DNA of 64,000 nt from assembly GCF_030505395.1 (NCBI RefSeq), contig NZ_CP130044.1:2031001-2095000 (forward strand), written 5' to 3'. Positions 49,188 through 57,571 of the stretch are shown in pieces; position 1 is the first letter of the stretch; the number at the start of each line of letters is the position of its first letter. A model generated the notes under the pieces. It was not told the origin of the DNA. It ran no database searches and worked only from the letters and a program-made list of their open reading frames with translations. Made by a program: the position numbers and the translations under genes. The stretch comes from Asticcacaulis sp. ZE23SCel15. GTDB taxonomy: Bacteria; Pseudomonadota; Alphaproteobacteria; Caulobacterales; Caulobacteraceae.

Positions 49188-50117
49188 TTAAGTCATTTCA
49201 TTACCTATTGGGGAAATCATGAGCATTCCAAGAGGCAGGTTGACTTCTCTGTTAAGGTAGAGACGGAAATTAGTCTTGTGATTTTTCCCAAAAACATCAG
49301 AGTATTCGATATAGCCTATGCAATGAATGCAAGCGCCGTTTTGAATGTCGGATATTGCATTTTTAGTGAGGTAGTTTGGAGTCGATTTAGCTACGTTCAT
49401 CCCAATTTGATTGCTTCCTATAGATGCGCAACTGAATTTAGTATCGGGGTCAAGGGGAGCAAGCTCCAAATCAGTAGCAAATGTTTCCGAGATTTTGGTT
49501 ATTATTATGCCGCACCTGCTTCTGACGCTTGCAGCCGGAGTCGCTCCAGTATTTTTGTATTCAACAACAATGCTAAGTACATCGTCAATATCGTCATCAG
49601 ATATGGGAAGGTAGGCTTTATCTATAGAAATATAGGCTCGTGTTTGAAGTTCGCCCATCTTATCAGCAATTTCAACGGCTCTAATCGCAGCGTTTGTTGC
49701 CCTGCGGTTCAAATGCAAAGTATAAAACAGTGCGCCGGTGCCGAATGCAGCCAGAAAAAACTGAAGTCGAGTCCAGAGGACAATTTCCTTGTTCGACTTG
49801 GCCATAGATTTATTAGCGAGCGTGTTTTCTATTTCTCTGCGCTCGGCTTCTTTCTGATCTACCCGGCTACGATGGGGCTGTATTGGTTTTTCGAGGGGCA
49901 GAGCACGGGAGCCCGCAATAGGGGGCTGGTGGTCGCGTTGTTTTTCGTTCCTTTGGCTTTGGGATTTATTATCTGGGGAGCTTGGTTTTAAACTATCACG
50001 GGTAACAGGATTTATAGAGGCGCAATATGCGGGCGCAATTACACTCGCAGTAATTAGCAAAAATGCAAAAATTGTCGCTTTAAGGAAGTGCAGTTTGTGC
50101 TTCATAGCAATAAGCAT
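49188..50117 (-). CDS. Hypothetical membrane-anchored protein, AT-rich
   Basis: A 309-residue protein: N-terminal signal-like hydrophobic segment (FLKATIFAFLLITASVIAPAY), a charged linker, a second membrane segment (RLQFFLAAFGTGALFYTL) and a C-terminal domain with the pattern RAYISIDKAYLPIS and VVEYKNTGATPA. This arrangement is common in accessory genes of mobile regions. GC content is far below that of its neighbours. ATG 50117 is used; an ATG at 50105 is equally possible because GAGG lies only three bases before the first. A plus-strand frame covers the same bases and is rejected. Confidence 0.6.
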   Translation of the reverse strand: MLIAMKHKLHFLKATIFAFLLITASVIAPAYCASINPVTRDSLKPSSPDNKSQSQRNEKQRDHQPPIAGSRALPLEKPIQPHRSRVDQKEAERREIENTLANKSMAKSNKEIVLWTRLQFFLAAFGTGALFYTLHLNRRATNAAIRAVEIADKMGELQTRAYISIDKAYLPISDDDIDDVLSIVVEYKNTGATPAASVRSRCGIIITKISETFATDLELAPLDPDTKFSCASIGSNQIGMNVAKSTPNYLTKNAISDIQNGACIHCIGYIEYSDVFGKNHKTNFRLYLNREVNLPLGMLMISPIGNEMT

Positions 50118-50152
50118 GCACCTCAAGTTACAATTCGTCAGATAAATTATTA

Positions 50153-50794
50153 CTATCTGTGCCGGTCACGCAGGACATCCAGCACATTGTCCAGCGAGGT
50201 TTCGCGCGCCATTAGCAGCACCGACAGGTGGTACAGCAGGTCGGCGGCCTCAGCGTGCAGTTCCTCCAGATCACCGCAGCGACCGGCCAGCGCGGTTTCC
50301 AGACCTTCTTCACCGACCTTTTGCGCGATCTTGGCCACGCCCTTTTGCATCAGTCGGGCGGTGTACGAAGCCGCCGGAGACGCCTTCGCACGTTCAGCCA
50401 CGACGGTGGCCAACTGGCCCATAAAACCGATGCCGGGGGCAGTCTCATCGCCAAAACATGAAGTCGTCTTGAAATGGCAGGTCGGCCCGACCGGGCGAGC
50501 ATAGACCAGCAACGCGTCTTCGTCGCAGTCGGTCAGGATGCGGTCAAGGTTCAGGAAATCCCCCGACGTTTCACCCTTGCGCCAGCGCCCGCCCTTGGAA
50601 CGCGAATGAAACGTCACCTGACCGTCAGTCAACGTCTCCGTCAAAGCCGCCTTATCCATATAGCCCAGCATCAGGACTTGCAGCGTATCTGCGTGCTGCA
50701 CGATCGCGGGGATCAGGCCGTCACCCTTATCGAAATCGAGCGCGTCGATATCGGTGAGAGTGAGCGAGGTGTTCAGTTTGTGGTCTTTGGACAT
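50153..50794 (-). CDS. hisI: HisIE, fused phosphoribosyl-AMP cyclohydrolase / phosphoribosyl-ATP pyrophosphatase
   Basis: A 213-residue bifunctional histidine enzyme. The N-terminal HisI domain (about 1-115) has SRSKGGRWRKGETSGDF and CHFKTTSCF with zinc-binding cysteines; the C-terminal HisE domain (about 120-213) has QKVGEEGLETALA and EAADLLYHLSVLL. Fused HisIE is the gammaproteobacterial form, whereas many alphaproteobacteria have separate hisI and hisE. Start ATG at 50794; the frame extends to 50860 without support. It is the last gene of the operon, after a repeat element. Confidence 0.93.
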   Translation of the reverse strand: MSKDHKLNTSLTLTDIDALDFDKGDGLIPAIVQHADTLQVLMLGYMDKAALTETLTDGQVTFHSRSKGGRWRKGETSGDFLNLDRILTDCDEDALLVYARPVGPTCHFKTTSCFGDETAPGIGFMGQLATVVAERAKASPAASYTARLMQKGVAKIAQKVGEEGLETALAGRCGDLEELHAEAADLLYHLSVLLMARETSLDNVLDVLRDRHR

Positions 50795-50876
50795 AATGTG
50801 TCTTTTCCAGAGCAATGTGCCAAAAAGTGTATGCGGTTTTTGGCCGAAACATTGCGACAAAAATAAAAGCTAAGAA

Positions 50877-51026
50877 CCCCCACCACCACATCTCAATCGC
50901 TGCGCGATCTCGTGCGGTCCCCCTCCCCAGTGAACTGGGGAGGTATGAAGGTATTTTTCTTTCTTATACCTCCCCATCTTTGATGGGGAGGGGGACCGCG
51001 CCAGCTTGCTGGCGGGGTGGTGGGGG
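50877..51026. repeat. Intergenic palindromic repeat, copy 4 (hisF-hisIE)
   Basis: Outer inverted arms CCCCCACCACC (50877-50887) and GGTGGTGGGGG (51016-51026) enclose inner arms GCGGTCCCCCTCCCC (50914-50928) and its complement (50985-50999), plus a further CCCCAGT/ACTGGGG hairpin. It lies within the histidine operon between hisF and hisIE and would give a long stem in the mRNA. Confidence 0.85.
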
Positions 51027-51034
51027 CGTCTTTC

Positions 51035-51802
51035 TTAAATTCTCACCGCAATCCCTGCCGTTTGCAGGTCGCGTTTCAGGTCGGGGATGTGAATGATTTT
51101 TTTGTGGAAAACAGACGCCGCCAAGGCGCCCGACACATCACACTGATCGAACACGTCGGTAAAATGCGCCACCGCACCGGCCCCACCAGACGCTACCAGC
51201 GGGATGTCGATCAGGTCGCGCACCAGCCGCAGTTGCGTCAGGTCATAACCTTTGCGCACCCCATCCTGATTCATGCAGTTGAGTACAATCTCACCGGCAC
51301 CACGCGATTGCGCTTCGACCACCCAGTCGAGGGTTCGGCGGCCCGCCGCGCGGATTTTGTCCGGATCGCCGGAGTATTGGTGGACGTAGTAGTCACCGTC
51401 GAGTTCACGACTATCCACCCCCACCACCACACACTGCGATCCGGCCATTTCGGCCAGTTCGTTGATCAGGTCGGGCCGTTCCAGCGCTGGGGAATTGATC
51501 GACACCTTATCCGCCCCGCTGTTGAGGCACTTGACGGCCTGCTCGGCTGAGCGGATGCCGCCCGCCACGCAGAACGGGATATCGAGCGCGCGGGCAATAT
51601 CGCGCACCCAGTTATAATCGACCGTGCGGCCTTCGGCAGAGGCGGTGATGTCGTACAGCACCAGCTCATCCGCACCTTCGTCGCGGTAGCGCAACGCCAT
51701 ATCGACCGCGTCGCCCAGGACTTCGTGGCCAACAAACTGCACGCCCTTGACGACCTTGCCGTCCTTGACATCGAGACAGGGGATGATGCGTCTAGCTAAC
51801 AT
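51035..51802 (-). CDS. hisF: HisF, cyclase subunit of imidazole glycerol phosphate synthase
   Basis: A 255-residue TIM barrel ([20 protein letters not shown] start, [13 protein letters not shown] [33 protein letters not shown] near the end). With HisH it converts PRFAR and glutamine to IGP and AICAR. The start overlaps the end of hisA by 11 bases, indicating coupling. Asp11 of the catalytic pair is in CLDVKDG. Confidence 0.97.
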   Translation of the reverse strand: MLARRIIPCLDVKDGKVVKGVQFVGHEVLGDAVDMALRYRDEGADELVLYDITASAEGRTVDYNWVRDIARALDIPFCVAGGIRSAEQAVKCLNSGADKVSINSPALERPDLINELAEMAGSQCVVVGVDSRELDGDYYVHQYSGDPDKIRAAGRRTLDWVVEAQSRGAGEIVLNCMNQDGVRKGYDLTQLRLVRDLIDIPLVASGGAGAVAHFTDVFDQCDVSGALAASVFHKKIIHIPDLKRDLQTAGIAVRI

Positions 51803-52523
51803 TGAGCGCCGCTTTCAAATCTATCAGACCCTCATAGATCGCCTTACCGACAATCGCGCCGTGAACCCCCAGCGCCTTAAGATCATAGAGGTCATCAATA
51901 GATTTCACCCCGCCGGAGGCCTGGATATCAAGGTCCGGGCGCTTTTGACGCAGGGCGCGCATCAGATCCATATTCGGCCCCATCAACATACCGTCGCGTG
52001 ATACGTCAGTGACCAGAATCCGTTGGGCCACGGAGGCGGGATAGTAGTCCAGCACGTCCCACAGCGATATGCCTGAACCTTCCACCCAGCCATGCAGGGC
52101 GGCATCGAAATCACCGTCTTTGGTGGGCAGAACATCCAGTGCCAGCGTAATGCGGTCCTTGCCAAAATCTTTCAGCCAGCCGCGCACTTCGTCCGGGTTT
52201 TTGACCGCGGCTGACCCCACCACAACCGCCGACACCCCGGCATCGAGCAGAGTCTTAACATGCTCGCGCGTCCGCACCCCACCGCCGGTCTGGATTTTGG
52301 CTTTTGACGCCTTGGCCAGCCGCCCGATCAGTTCGTGCTGCTGCGGCGAGCCGGCCTTGGCACCATCAAGGTCAACGATATGCACCCACTGGGCATTTTC
52401 GTCGTTGAACAGCGACAGTCGCTTGAACGGGTCGGGATCGTACAGGGTCACCTGATCGAACTTGCCTTGCGCAAGCCTGACACAGGCACCATTGATCAGG
52501 TCGATAGCGGGGTAGAGGATCAT
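51792..52523 (-). CDS. hisA: HisA, phosphoribosylformimino-AICAR-P isomerase
   Basis: A 243-residue TIM barrel that isomerises ProFAR to PRFAR. Catalytic Asp8 lies in [16 protein letters not shown], the second half has [16 protein letters not shown] and the phosphate loop [16 protein letters not shown] at 52523 fits the family start MILYPAIDL; the nine-codon upstream extension is leader. It overlaps hisF and is separated from hisH by a repeat element. Confidence 0.96.
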   Translation of the reverse strand: MILYPAIDLINGACVRLAQGKFDQVTLYDPDPFKRLSLFNDENAQWVHIVDLDGAKAGSPQQHELIGRLAKASKAKIQTGGGVRTREHVKTLLDAGVSAVVVGSAAVKNPDEVRGWLKDFGKDRITLALDVLPTKDGDFDAALHGWVEGSGISLWDVLDYYPASVAQRILVTDVSRDGMLMGPNMDLMRALRQKRPDLDIQASGGVKSIDDLYDLKALGVHGAIVGKAIYEGLIDLKAALNVS

Positions 52524-52544
52524 GTTCTGTCCGTACTTTAAGAA

Positions 52545-52680
52545 CCTCACCTGATTTCAGGGGAGGTGGATTTTTAGCGTCAGCTAAAAAGACGGTGGGG
52601 TTAACTACCGGCGGTATAACCCCCTCCGTCATCTTCGCCATTGGGCTCGATGCCACCTCCCCCTGATATCAGGGGGAGTG
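52545..52680. repeat. Intergenic palindromic repeat, copy 5 (hisH-hisA)
   Basis: Contains CACCTGATTTCAGGGGAGGTG at one end (interrupted palindrome), a TTTTAGC/GCTAAAA hairpin, a CCCCCTCCGTCATCTTCGCC segment, and CACCTCCCCCTGATATCAGG near the other end. It is the second repeat inside the histidine operon. Confidence 0.8.
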
Positions 52681-52688
52681 TAAGACAC

Positions 52689-53282
52689 TCAAGCGCGTAA
52701 GAAATTCTCCAAAATTTTCGCACCTGTGGCCGATGACCGCTCCGGGTGGAACTGGCAGCCCCAGACATTCCCTTTGCGCACCATCGCCGCAAACGGCTCG
52801 CCATAGGTCGATTGGGTCAGGGTATAGTCATTGACCGGACAGACAAAACTATGGACGAAATAGGCATAATCGCCCGCGTACACACCGTCGTTAAGCGGAT
52901 CATCTTTGAGCGGTTCCAGCGTGTTCCAGCCCATGTGCGGCACGACGTAGTTTTCGGGCACAATCATTTTAGTAACCTTGCCCGGAATAAGCCCCAGGCA
53001 CTCGACATCGCCTTCGTCGGAGGCTTCAAACAGCAATTGCTGGCCCAGACATACCCCTAGAAGCGGGCGCTCAAAGCCGCGCAACACCTCAACCAGACCC
53101 AGTTCGCGCGCCTGAGACATGGCAAAACCGGCAGCGCCAACCCCCGGTAAGACCAGCTTAGGCGCAGCGGCGATCTCAGCGGCATCGGACGACAGCACAG
53201 CCTCCGCGCCTAGTCGCTCCAGCGCAAACAGGACGGATGCAGTATTAGCGCAACCTAATTCAACAACAACGATTTTGCTCAT
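52689..53282 (-). CDS. hisH: HisH, glutaminase subunit of imidazole glycerol phosphate synthase
   Basis: A 197-residue class I glutamine amidotransferase. The triad is visible as Cys in LLGVCLGQQLLFE, and His and Glu in CQFHPERS. It supplies ammonia to HisF. Its start ATG overlaps the stop of the fused hisCB gene in an ATGA arrangement (53279-53282), so translation is coupled. Confidence 0.97.
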   Translation of the reverse strand: MSKIVVVELGCANTASVLFALERLGAEAVLSSDAAEIAAAPKLVLPGVGAAGFAMSQARELGLVEVLRGFERPLLGVCLGQQLLFEASDEGDVECLGLIPGKVTKMIVPENYVVPHMGWNTLEPLKDDPLNDGVYAGDYAYFVHSFVCPVNDYTLTQSTYGEPFAAMVRKGNVWGCQFHPERSSATGAKILENFLRA

Positions 53283-54778
53283 GCAAGCATACCCTTGGTT
53301 GACGGCAGACTGTCCCCCTCAATGCGTGTCGCCTGACGCAGGGCGCGGCCCAGCGCCTTAAAGCAGGCCTCGGTCTTATGGTGGTCATTGCCGCCGGAAA
53401 CCTCGACATGGATCGAGGCCCCCAGAGTTTCCGACAAAGACCGAAACGCATGGGCTGTCATTTCGGTCTGGTAATCACCGATGTGCGTGGCCTCAAACTC
53501 GCCCTTAAAGACACAGAACGGACGCCCGCCCAGATCGACCGATACCTTGGCTTCAGTCTCATCCATCGGCAGAACAAAGCCAAAGCGCGCCATGCCGATG
53601 CGGTCGCCCAGCGCCTGTTTCAGCGCCGCCCCGACCGCTAGCATGGTGTCTTCGACCGTGTGGTGGGCGTCGATGTGCAGGTCACCTTCGCAGGCCACTT
53701 GCAGCGAAAACCCGCCGTGGGACGCGACCTGATCCAGCATATGATCGAAGAAGCCAACACCGGTTGAGATGCTGATCGGCTTGGGGTTACCGAGGTCGAC
53801 CATGACCGAAATGCGCGTTTCCTTGGTGTCGCGCAGATACTCACCCTTGCGGGCCGGTTTGGCGTCGGATACCACCCCAAGCGCGGTCAGAATGCGGTCA
53901 TTGAAGGCTGCGTCGCCCATCGGCAGCAACAGCCCGTCATAGGCGTTACGCGCACTGATGCCAAAGCGTTTCAGAGCGGTCTGGGTGCGGATCAGATCCA
54001 TCGGTTTCAGGTGAATAAACGGCCCATCGTTCAATTCAAACTGGGCCAAAGCCTTGCTTTCGGCCAGTTTGTGACGCAGGCGCGACTGTTCCGACCGCAC
54101 CAGAGCAATACGCGCTTCGACATTGATCTGGCGCGATGGCGACAGCACCAGTTCAGCGGCCTTAAGCGACGGCGTCGGCAGGGGATAGGGTTCGCAAAAC
54201 CGCGTCAGACCCGCCAGTGTCTTGGCACCTGCGATCAATGCACCGACCCGCGCCCCGCCGATACCGTAGAGGTAAGACAGGCTTTTGAAGACGATGACAT
54301 TGGTCTCAGTCCGCGTCAGTTCCACAAGGCTCTGGGCATCGACCGCATCGAAATAGCTTTCATCGACCACCAAAAGCGTCGGGAAAATATCGACCGCCAG
54401 AGCACGCGCCGCCTCAACGCTCCACGCCTTACCGTCGGGCAGGCGCGGATTGTCAATCAGGTAAAGACCCGCACTTTTGGCCCCCAGCGCGTTTGACGGT
54501 GGCGACTTGATCTGAAGGCCATACACATTGCACAGGCTTTCCAGATAATAGGATTTTTCGCTAAGGCCCGTGTCGGCCAGGATGGTTTCATGACCATGCA
54601 ACCGTAAGCGGCGCAGCAGGATTTCCATGGCGTGGGACGCGCCGCGCGTCACCAAAAGCTGATAGGGCTCAACGCCGTAAAGCTCGGCCATACGCTCACG
54701 CAACGGCTCCAGCGACGGCGGCGACCCTTCGAGGCCAGAGGTGGCGGCGGTCAGGGATGAAAACGGTGACGCGAACAT
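53279..54778 (-). CDS. hisB: HisC-like domain fused to imidazoleglycerol-phosphate dehydratase (HisB)
   Basis: A 499-residue fusion. Residues about 1-305 align with histidinol-phosphate aminotransferase (LLVTRGASHAMEILLRRL, NPRLPDG where HisC has NPNNPTG, VVDESYFDA, SLSYLYGIGGARVGALIAG, EPYPLPTP). The position of the PLP lysine is Tyr169, Asn of the NNPTG loop is replaced, and the C-terminal substrate arginine segment reads LLLPMG; Asp139, Tyr142 and Arg177 remain. The first 40-50 residues of HisC are also missing. Residues about 311-499 are a complete dehydratase with metal ligands in FFDHMLDQ, HHTVED and NDHHKTEACFKAL, and LPSTKG at the end. So the dehydratase should work and the aminotransferase part is probably a pseudoenzyme. 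The HAD phosphatase domain of bifunctional HisB is absent. AAAGGA precedes the start. The dehydratase call is firm; the fate of the N-terminal domain is inference. Confidence 0.9.
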   Translation of the reverse strand: MFASPFSSLTAATSGLEGSPPSLEPLRERMAELYGVEPYQLLVTRGASHAMEILLRRLRLHGHETILADTGLSEKSYYLESLCNVYGLQIKSPPSNALGAKSAGLYLIDNPRLPDGKAWSVEAARALAVDIFPTLLVVDESYFDAVDAQSLVELTRTETNVIVFKSLSYLYGIGGARVGALIAGAKTLAGLTRFCEPYPLPTPSLKAAELVLSPSRQINVEARIALVRSEQSRLRHKLAESKALAQFELNDGPFIHLKPMDLIRTQTALKRFGISARNAYDGLLLPMGDAAFNDRILTALGVVSDAKPARKGEYLRDTKETRISVMVDLGNPKPISISTGVGFFDHMLDQVASHGGFSLQVACEGDLHIDAHHTVEDTMLAVGAALKQALGDRIGMARFGFVLPMDETEAKVSVDLGGRPFCVFKGEFEATHIGDYQTEMTAHAFRSLSETLGASIHVEVSGGNDHHKTEACFKALGRALRQATRIEGDSLPSTKGMLA

Positions 54779-54817
54779 GGATTAGTTTTCCTTTATTTGG
54801 AGGCGTCCATTTAAGGG

Positions 54818-54937
54818 CCCCCACCACCACGCGGTTACCCGCGCGGTCCCCCTCCCCAGTAAACTGGGGAGGTATATTTTTATACTCCCCCGGCGTGCCG
54901 GGGGAGGTGGATGACCGAAGGTCAGACGGAGGGGGGC
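54818..54937. repeat. Intergenic palindromic repeat, copy 6 (hisD-hisCB)
   Basis: Starts with CCCCCACCACCAC like copy 4, carries GCGGTCCCCCTCCCCAGT and its partner, and a CCCCCGGCGTGCCGGGGG hairpin. Bases 54881-54910 are identical over 30 bases to 62978-63007 in copy 8. It is the third repeat inside the histidine operon. Confidence 0.85.
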
Positions 54938-54948
54938 AACCAGCATGC

Positions 54949-56247
54949 CTAAACCTCTAATCTAAAGTCGGCGGCCAGCGCGTGGGCTTCGAGCCCTTCG
55001 AGGCGGGCGAGGCGGGCGGCAGCGGGCGCAATGGCGGCGGCACCGGCCTTGGTGGCGCGTTGTACCACAAAACTGGTAAGGAACGAGCGGACGGTGATAC
55101 CGTCGTAGGCTTTGGCCGCGCCATCGGTCGGCAGGACGTGGCTGGGGCCTGCGGCGTAATCACCAAAGGTTTCAGCGGCGTATGTACCCGCAAAAATCGT
55201 CCCCGCCGCGGTCAAATTAGGTATTATCGCATCGACATCTGCGACCTGAATGGCAAGGTGTTCGGGACCATAGAGGTTGGAGACCTCAGCCGCCGCCGCA
55301 AGGTCATCGACGGTAAACAGGCGGGCCTGTTCCAGCGAGGCGCGGGCAATGGTTTCGCGCGGCAAACGCGACACTTGCGCTTCGACCTCAGCCGCAATGG
55401 CGGCGGCGATATCGGCATCGAGCGACACCAGCACCACCTGAGCGTCGGAATCGTGTTCGGCCTGACTAAGTAAATCCGCCGCGACCAGTTTCACATTGGC
55501 AGTTTTATCGGCAATGACCAATAGTTCCGAAGGCCCGGCGGGCATGTCGATGGCGATGCCGGAGATACGCTCGGTCGCCTGACGCTTCGCTTCGGTGACA
55601 TATTTATTGCCCGGCCCGAACAGCTTATCGGCCGCAGGTACGCCGTCGAGCGCACCGGTCGCGAGGGCCGCGATGCCATGTGCGCCACCGACTGACCACA
55701 GGCTGTCTAAGCCCGAAGCGGCCGCCGTGGCGATCATCATCGGGTGCAGCGAGCCGTCCTTTGCGGGCGGGGTGATGGCCACGCGATTAGGGACTTTGGC
55801 TACCAGCGCGGGCACCGCCGTCATGATCAGGGTTGAAAACAGCGGTGCCAGCCCGCCGGGGATATAGAGTCCGGCGGTGGTGATCGGGCGATACACCCGT
55901 TGCAGGCTCAGGCCCGGTTTCGGGGCGATGATAGGGCCGTCGCTCGGCAATTCAGCTTCCTGAAAGGCGCGCACGTTTTCGACGGCCAGTTCCATGGCCT
56001 CAAGGTCTTCACGGCTCAACTTGCCGCGGGCGGCGTCAACTGTGGCGGCGGTCAGGTCGATGCGCTTTGGCGCATGGCCATCCAGCTTGACCGCCCAGTC
56101 GCTGACGGCCGCAAACCCGCGCGCTTCCACGTCATCGAAAATCGTGCGCACCGTGTCCAGCACGCGCGGATCACGCCGGTTGGCGGGGCGGGCGAGGGCG
56201 GCTTTGCGCTCAGCCGCGTTAAGATTTTTCCAGACAAAGGTTTTCAT
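54949..56247 (-). CDS. hisD: HisD, histidinol dehydrogenase
   Basis: A 432-residue zinc enzyme catalysing the last two oxidations to histidine. Family motifs: RVYRPITTAGLYIPGG, AGPSELLVIADKTA, ADLLSQAEHDSDAQVVLVS and GPEHLAIQV; zinc ligands include the Gln and His in QAEHD. The catalytic Glu-His pair region is in YGPEHL. It follows hisG after 54 bases and is followed by a repeat element. Confidence 0.96.
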   Translation of the reverse strand: MKTFVWKNLNAAERKAALARPANRRDPRVLDTVRTIFDDVEARGFAAVSDWAVKLDGHAPKRIDLTAATVDAARGKLSREDLEAMELAVENVRAFQEAELPSDGPIIAPKPGLSLQRVYRPITTAGLYIPGGLAPLFSTLIMTAVPALVAKVPNRVAITPPAKDGSLHPMMIATAAASGLDSLWSVGGAHGIAALATGALDGVPAADKLFGPGNKYVTEAKRQATERISGIAIDMPAGPSELLVIADKTANVKLVAADLLSQAEHDSDAQVVLVSLDADIAAAIAAEVEAQVSRLPRETIARASLEQARLFTVDDLAAAAEVSNLYGPEHLAIQVADVDAIIPNLTAAGTIFAGTYAAETFGDYAAGPSHVLPTDGAAKAYDGITVRSFLTSFVVQRATKAGAAAIAPAAARLARLEGLEAHALAADFRLEV

Positions 56248-56301
56248 TATTTAAACGCCGCCATCAGCGGCATTCCCAAGTTAAAAAGGTGTCCGTGACA
56301 C

Positions 56302-57183
56302 CTATTTCATCATTTTCTCGATCGGCAGAACCAGAATCGCGGACGCCCCGGCGGTTTTCAGCTTATCCAGCGTGTCCCAGAACACATTTTCCTGACAGAC
56401 CGCATGGACGGCGACCGTGTCTTCGCGACCGGCCAGTTGCATGATCGTCGGCGCATCGGCACCGGGTATCAGTTCGATAATCTCACTCAGATGCTCACGC
56501 GGCGCATTCATCATGACGTACTTGGCCCCGGTCGAGGCGGTCACCCCATCAAATCGGCGCAGCAGCATGTCATAGGTGTGGGCCAGTTCAGGGGCCGGAG
56601 CGTGGGGGGCCTTAATGAGCACGGCTTCGGATTTCAGCACCAGATCGGTCGCCTTCATGCCGTTGGCTTCAAGCGTTGCGCCGGTGGACACAAGGTCACA
56701 GATGGCGTGGGCGATCTTCATACGCGGGGCCACTTCGACCGCGCCGCGCATTTCAACAATCTCCGCCGTGATGCCGTGGGTTTTAAGCCATGCGCCCAGC
56801 ACATTGGGGTAGGAGGTGGCGATGCGCTTACCATCCAACCACTGCGGGCCGGTGTAATCGACTTCGTTCGGTACGGCGACTTTAAGCGTACACGACCCAA
56901 AACCCAGGCGCTGCACGATCATGGCCTCAAGGTCGGCATCGGGGAAGTGCTCGGCCAGAACATTGTAGCCAACGATCCCCAGTTCGGCCACGCCGTCGGC
57001 CACAAAGGTCGGGATGTCGTCGTCACGCACGCGCAGCAGATCGATCGGCTGGTTCTCGATCCGGTAAAGCAGTTCATTGGCGCCCTTCATGACGCGCAGA
57101 CCCGCGCCGGAAATCAGCTCCAGCGAACGGTCAGCCAGACGGCCGGACTTTTGGACGGCAATGCGAAGGCGGGGTTCAGACAT
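56302..57183 (-). CDS. hisG: HisG, ATP phosphoribosyltransferase (long form)
   Basis: Catalyses the first step of histidine synthesis. At 293 residues it is the long homohexameric form with a C-terminal regulatory domain, so it would be feedback-inhibited by histidine without HisZ. Family motifs: RIAVQKSGRLADRSLEL, RVRDDDIPTFVADGVAELG, AICDLVSTGATLEANG, and C-terminal FWDTLDKLKTAGASAILVLP. Similarity to enterobacterial HisG is high over the full length. It lies six bases after yerC and is the second gene of the operon. Confidence 0.96.
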   Translation of the reverse strand: MSEPRLRIAVQKSGRLADRSLELISGAGLRVMKGANELLYRIENQPIDLLRVRDDDIPTFVADGVAELGIVGYNVLAEHFPDADLEAMIVQRLGFGSCTLKVAVPNEVDYTGPQWLDGKRIATSYPNVLGAWLKTHGITAEIVEMRGAVEVAPRMKIAHAICDLVSTGATLEANGMKATDLVLKSEAVLIKAPHAPAPELAHTYDMLLRRFDGVTASTGAKYVMMNAPREHLSEIIELIPGADAPTIMQLAGREDTVAVHAVCQENVFWDTLDKLKTAGASAILVLPIEKMMK

Positions 57184-57189
57184 TAGGCT

Positions 57190-57483
57190 CTACTCTTTAT
57201 CGGCTTTGAGGCGGTCCAGCACACGCCGGTAACCTTGATGAGGCATGTCGCGCAGGAAACGCGCCACGCGGGTAACGGTGGTGGTCGAAGCTCCCGTCTT
57301 TTCGGAGATTTCACGGTATGACGATTGCCCTTCGTCGAGCAGGCGCGCGACCTTGAACCGCTCGGCAAAGGCGCGCAGTTCCGACGGCGTACACAGGTCG
57401 TCCAGGAACGCCTTCACCTCAGCTTCGGTCTGAAGGCTTAGGATCGCGCGGACGAGAATGTCATCATCGGAGGGGGCGGGCAT
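57190..57483 (-). CDS. yerC: YerC/YecD-family TrpR-like regulator, first gene of the histidine operon
   Basis: A 97-residue TrpR-superfamily protein of the YerC type with a helix-turn-helix (REISEKTGASTTTVTRVARFL) preceded by LCTPSELRAFAERFKVARLL. It starts the histidine operon and has no strong Shine-Dalgarno. A TCTGTATC/GATACAGA inverted repeat covers its leader (57485-57524), suggesting autogenous control. YerC homologues sit next to his genes in several bacteria, so a role as histidine operon regulator is plausible but not shown. Confidence 0.88.
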   Translation of the reverse strand: MPAPSDDDILVRAILSLQTEAEVKAFLDDLCTPSELRAFAERFKVARLLDEGQSSYREISEKTGASTTTVTRVARFLRDMPHQGYRRVLDRLKADKE

Positions 57484-57484
57484 G

Positions 57485-57524
57485 TCTGTATCGGTGTGTT
57501 AATGTGTTATCGTGCTGATACAGA
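57485..57524 (-). promoter_or_regulatory. Inverted repeat in the leader of the histidine operon
   Basis: TCTGTATC (57485-57492) and GATACAGA (57517-57524) are exact complements with 24 bases between them, and one arm ends one base before the yerC start codon. The interval contains GTGTTA twice. It may be a YerC operator (arm centres 32 bp apart, about three helical turns) or an RNA stem that masks the start. Confidence 0.45.
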
Positions 57525-57571
57525 AGGCTTGCGCGGAATGCAAGGGGTGTGAGTGATTTTTAATGCGTAAT

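Noticed and set aside
49140-49991. Plus-strand ORF of 283 codons
   Set aside because: It is antisense to the minus-strand gene 49188-50117, which has a signal-like start, a membrane segment and plausible protein composition; the plus frame has many rare and cysteine-rich stretches and no family features.
53279-54778. Active bifunctional aminotransferase-dehydratase
   Set aside because: The aminotransferase part lacks the PLP lysine at the aligned position, so an active HisC domain is not supported.
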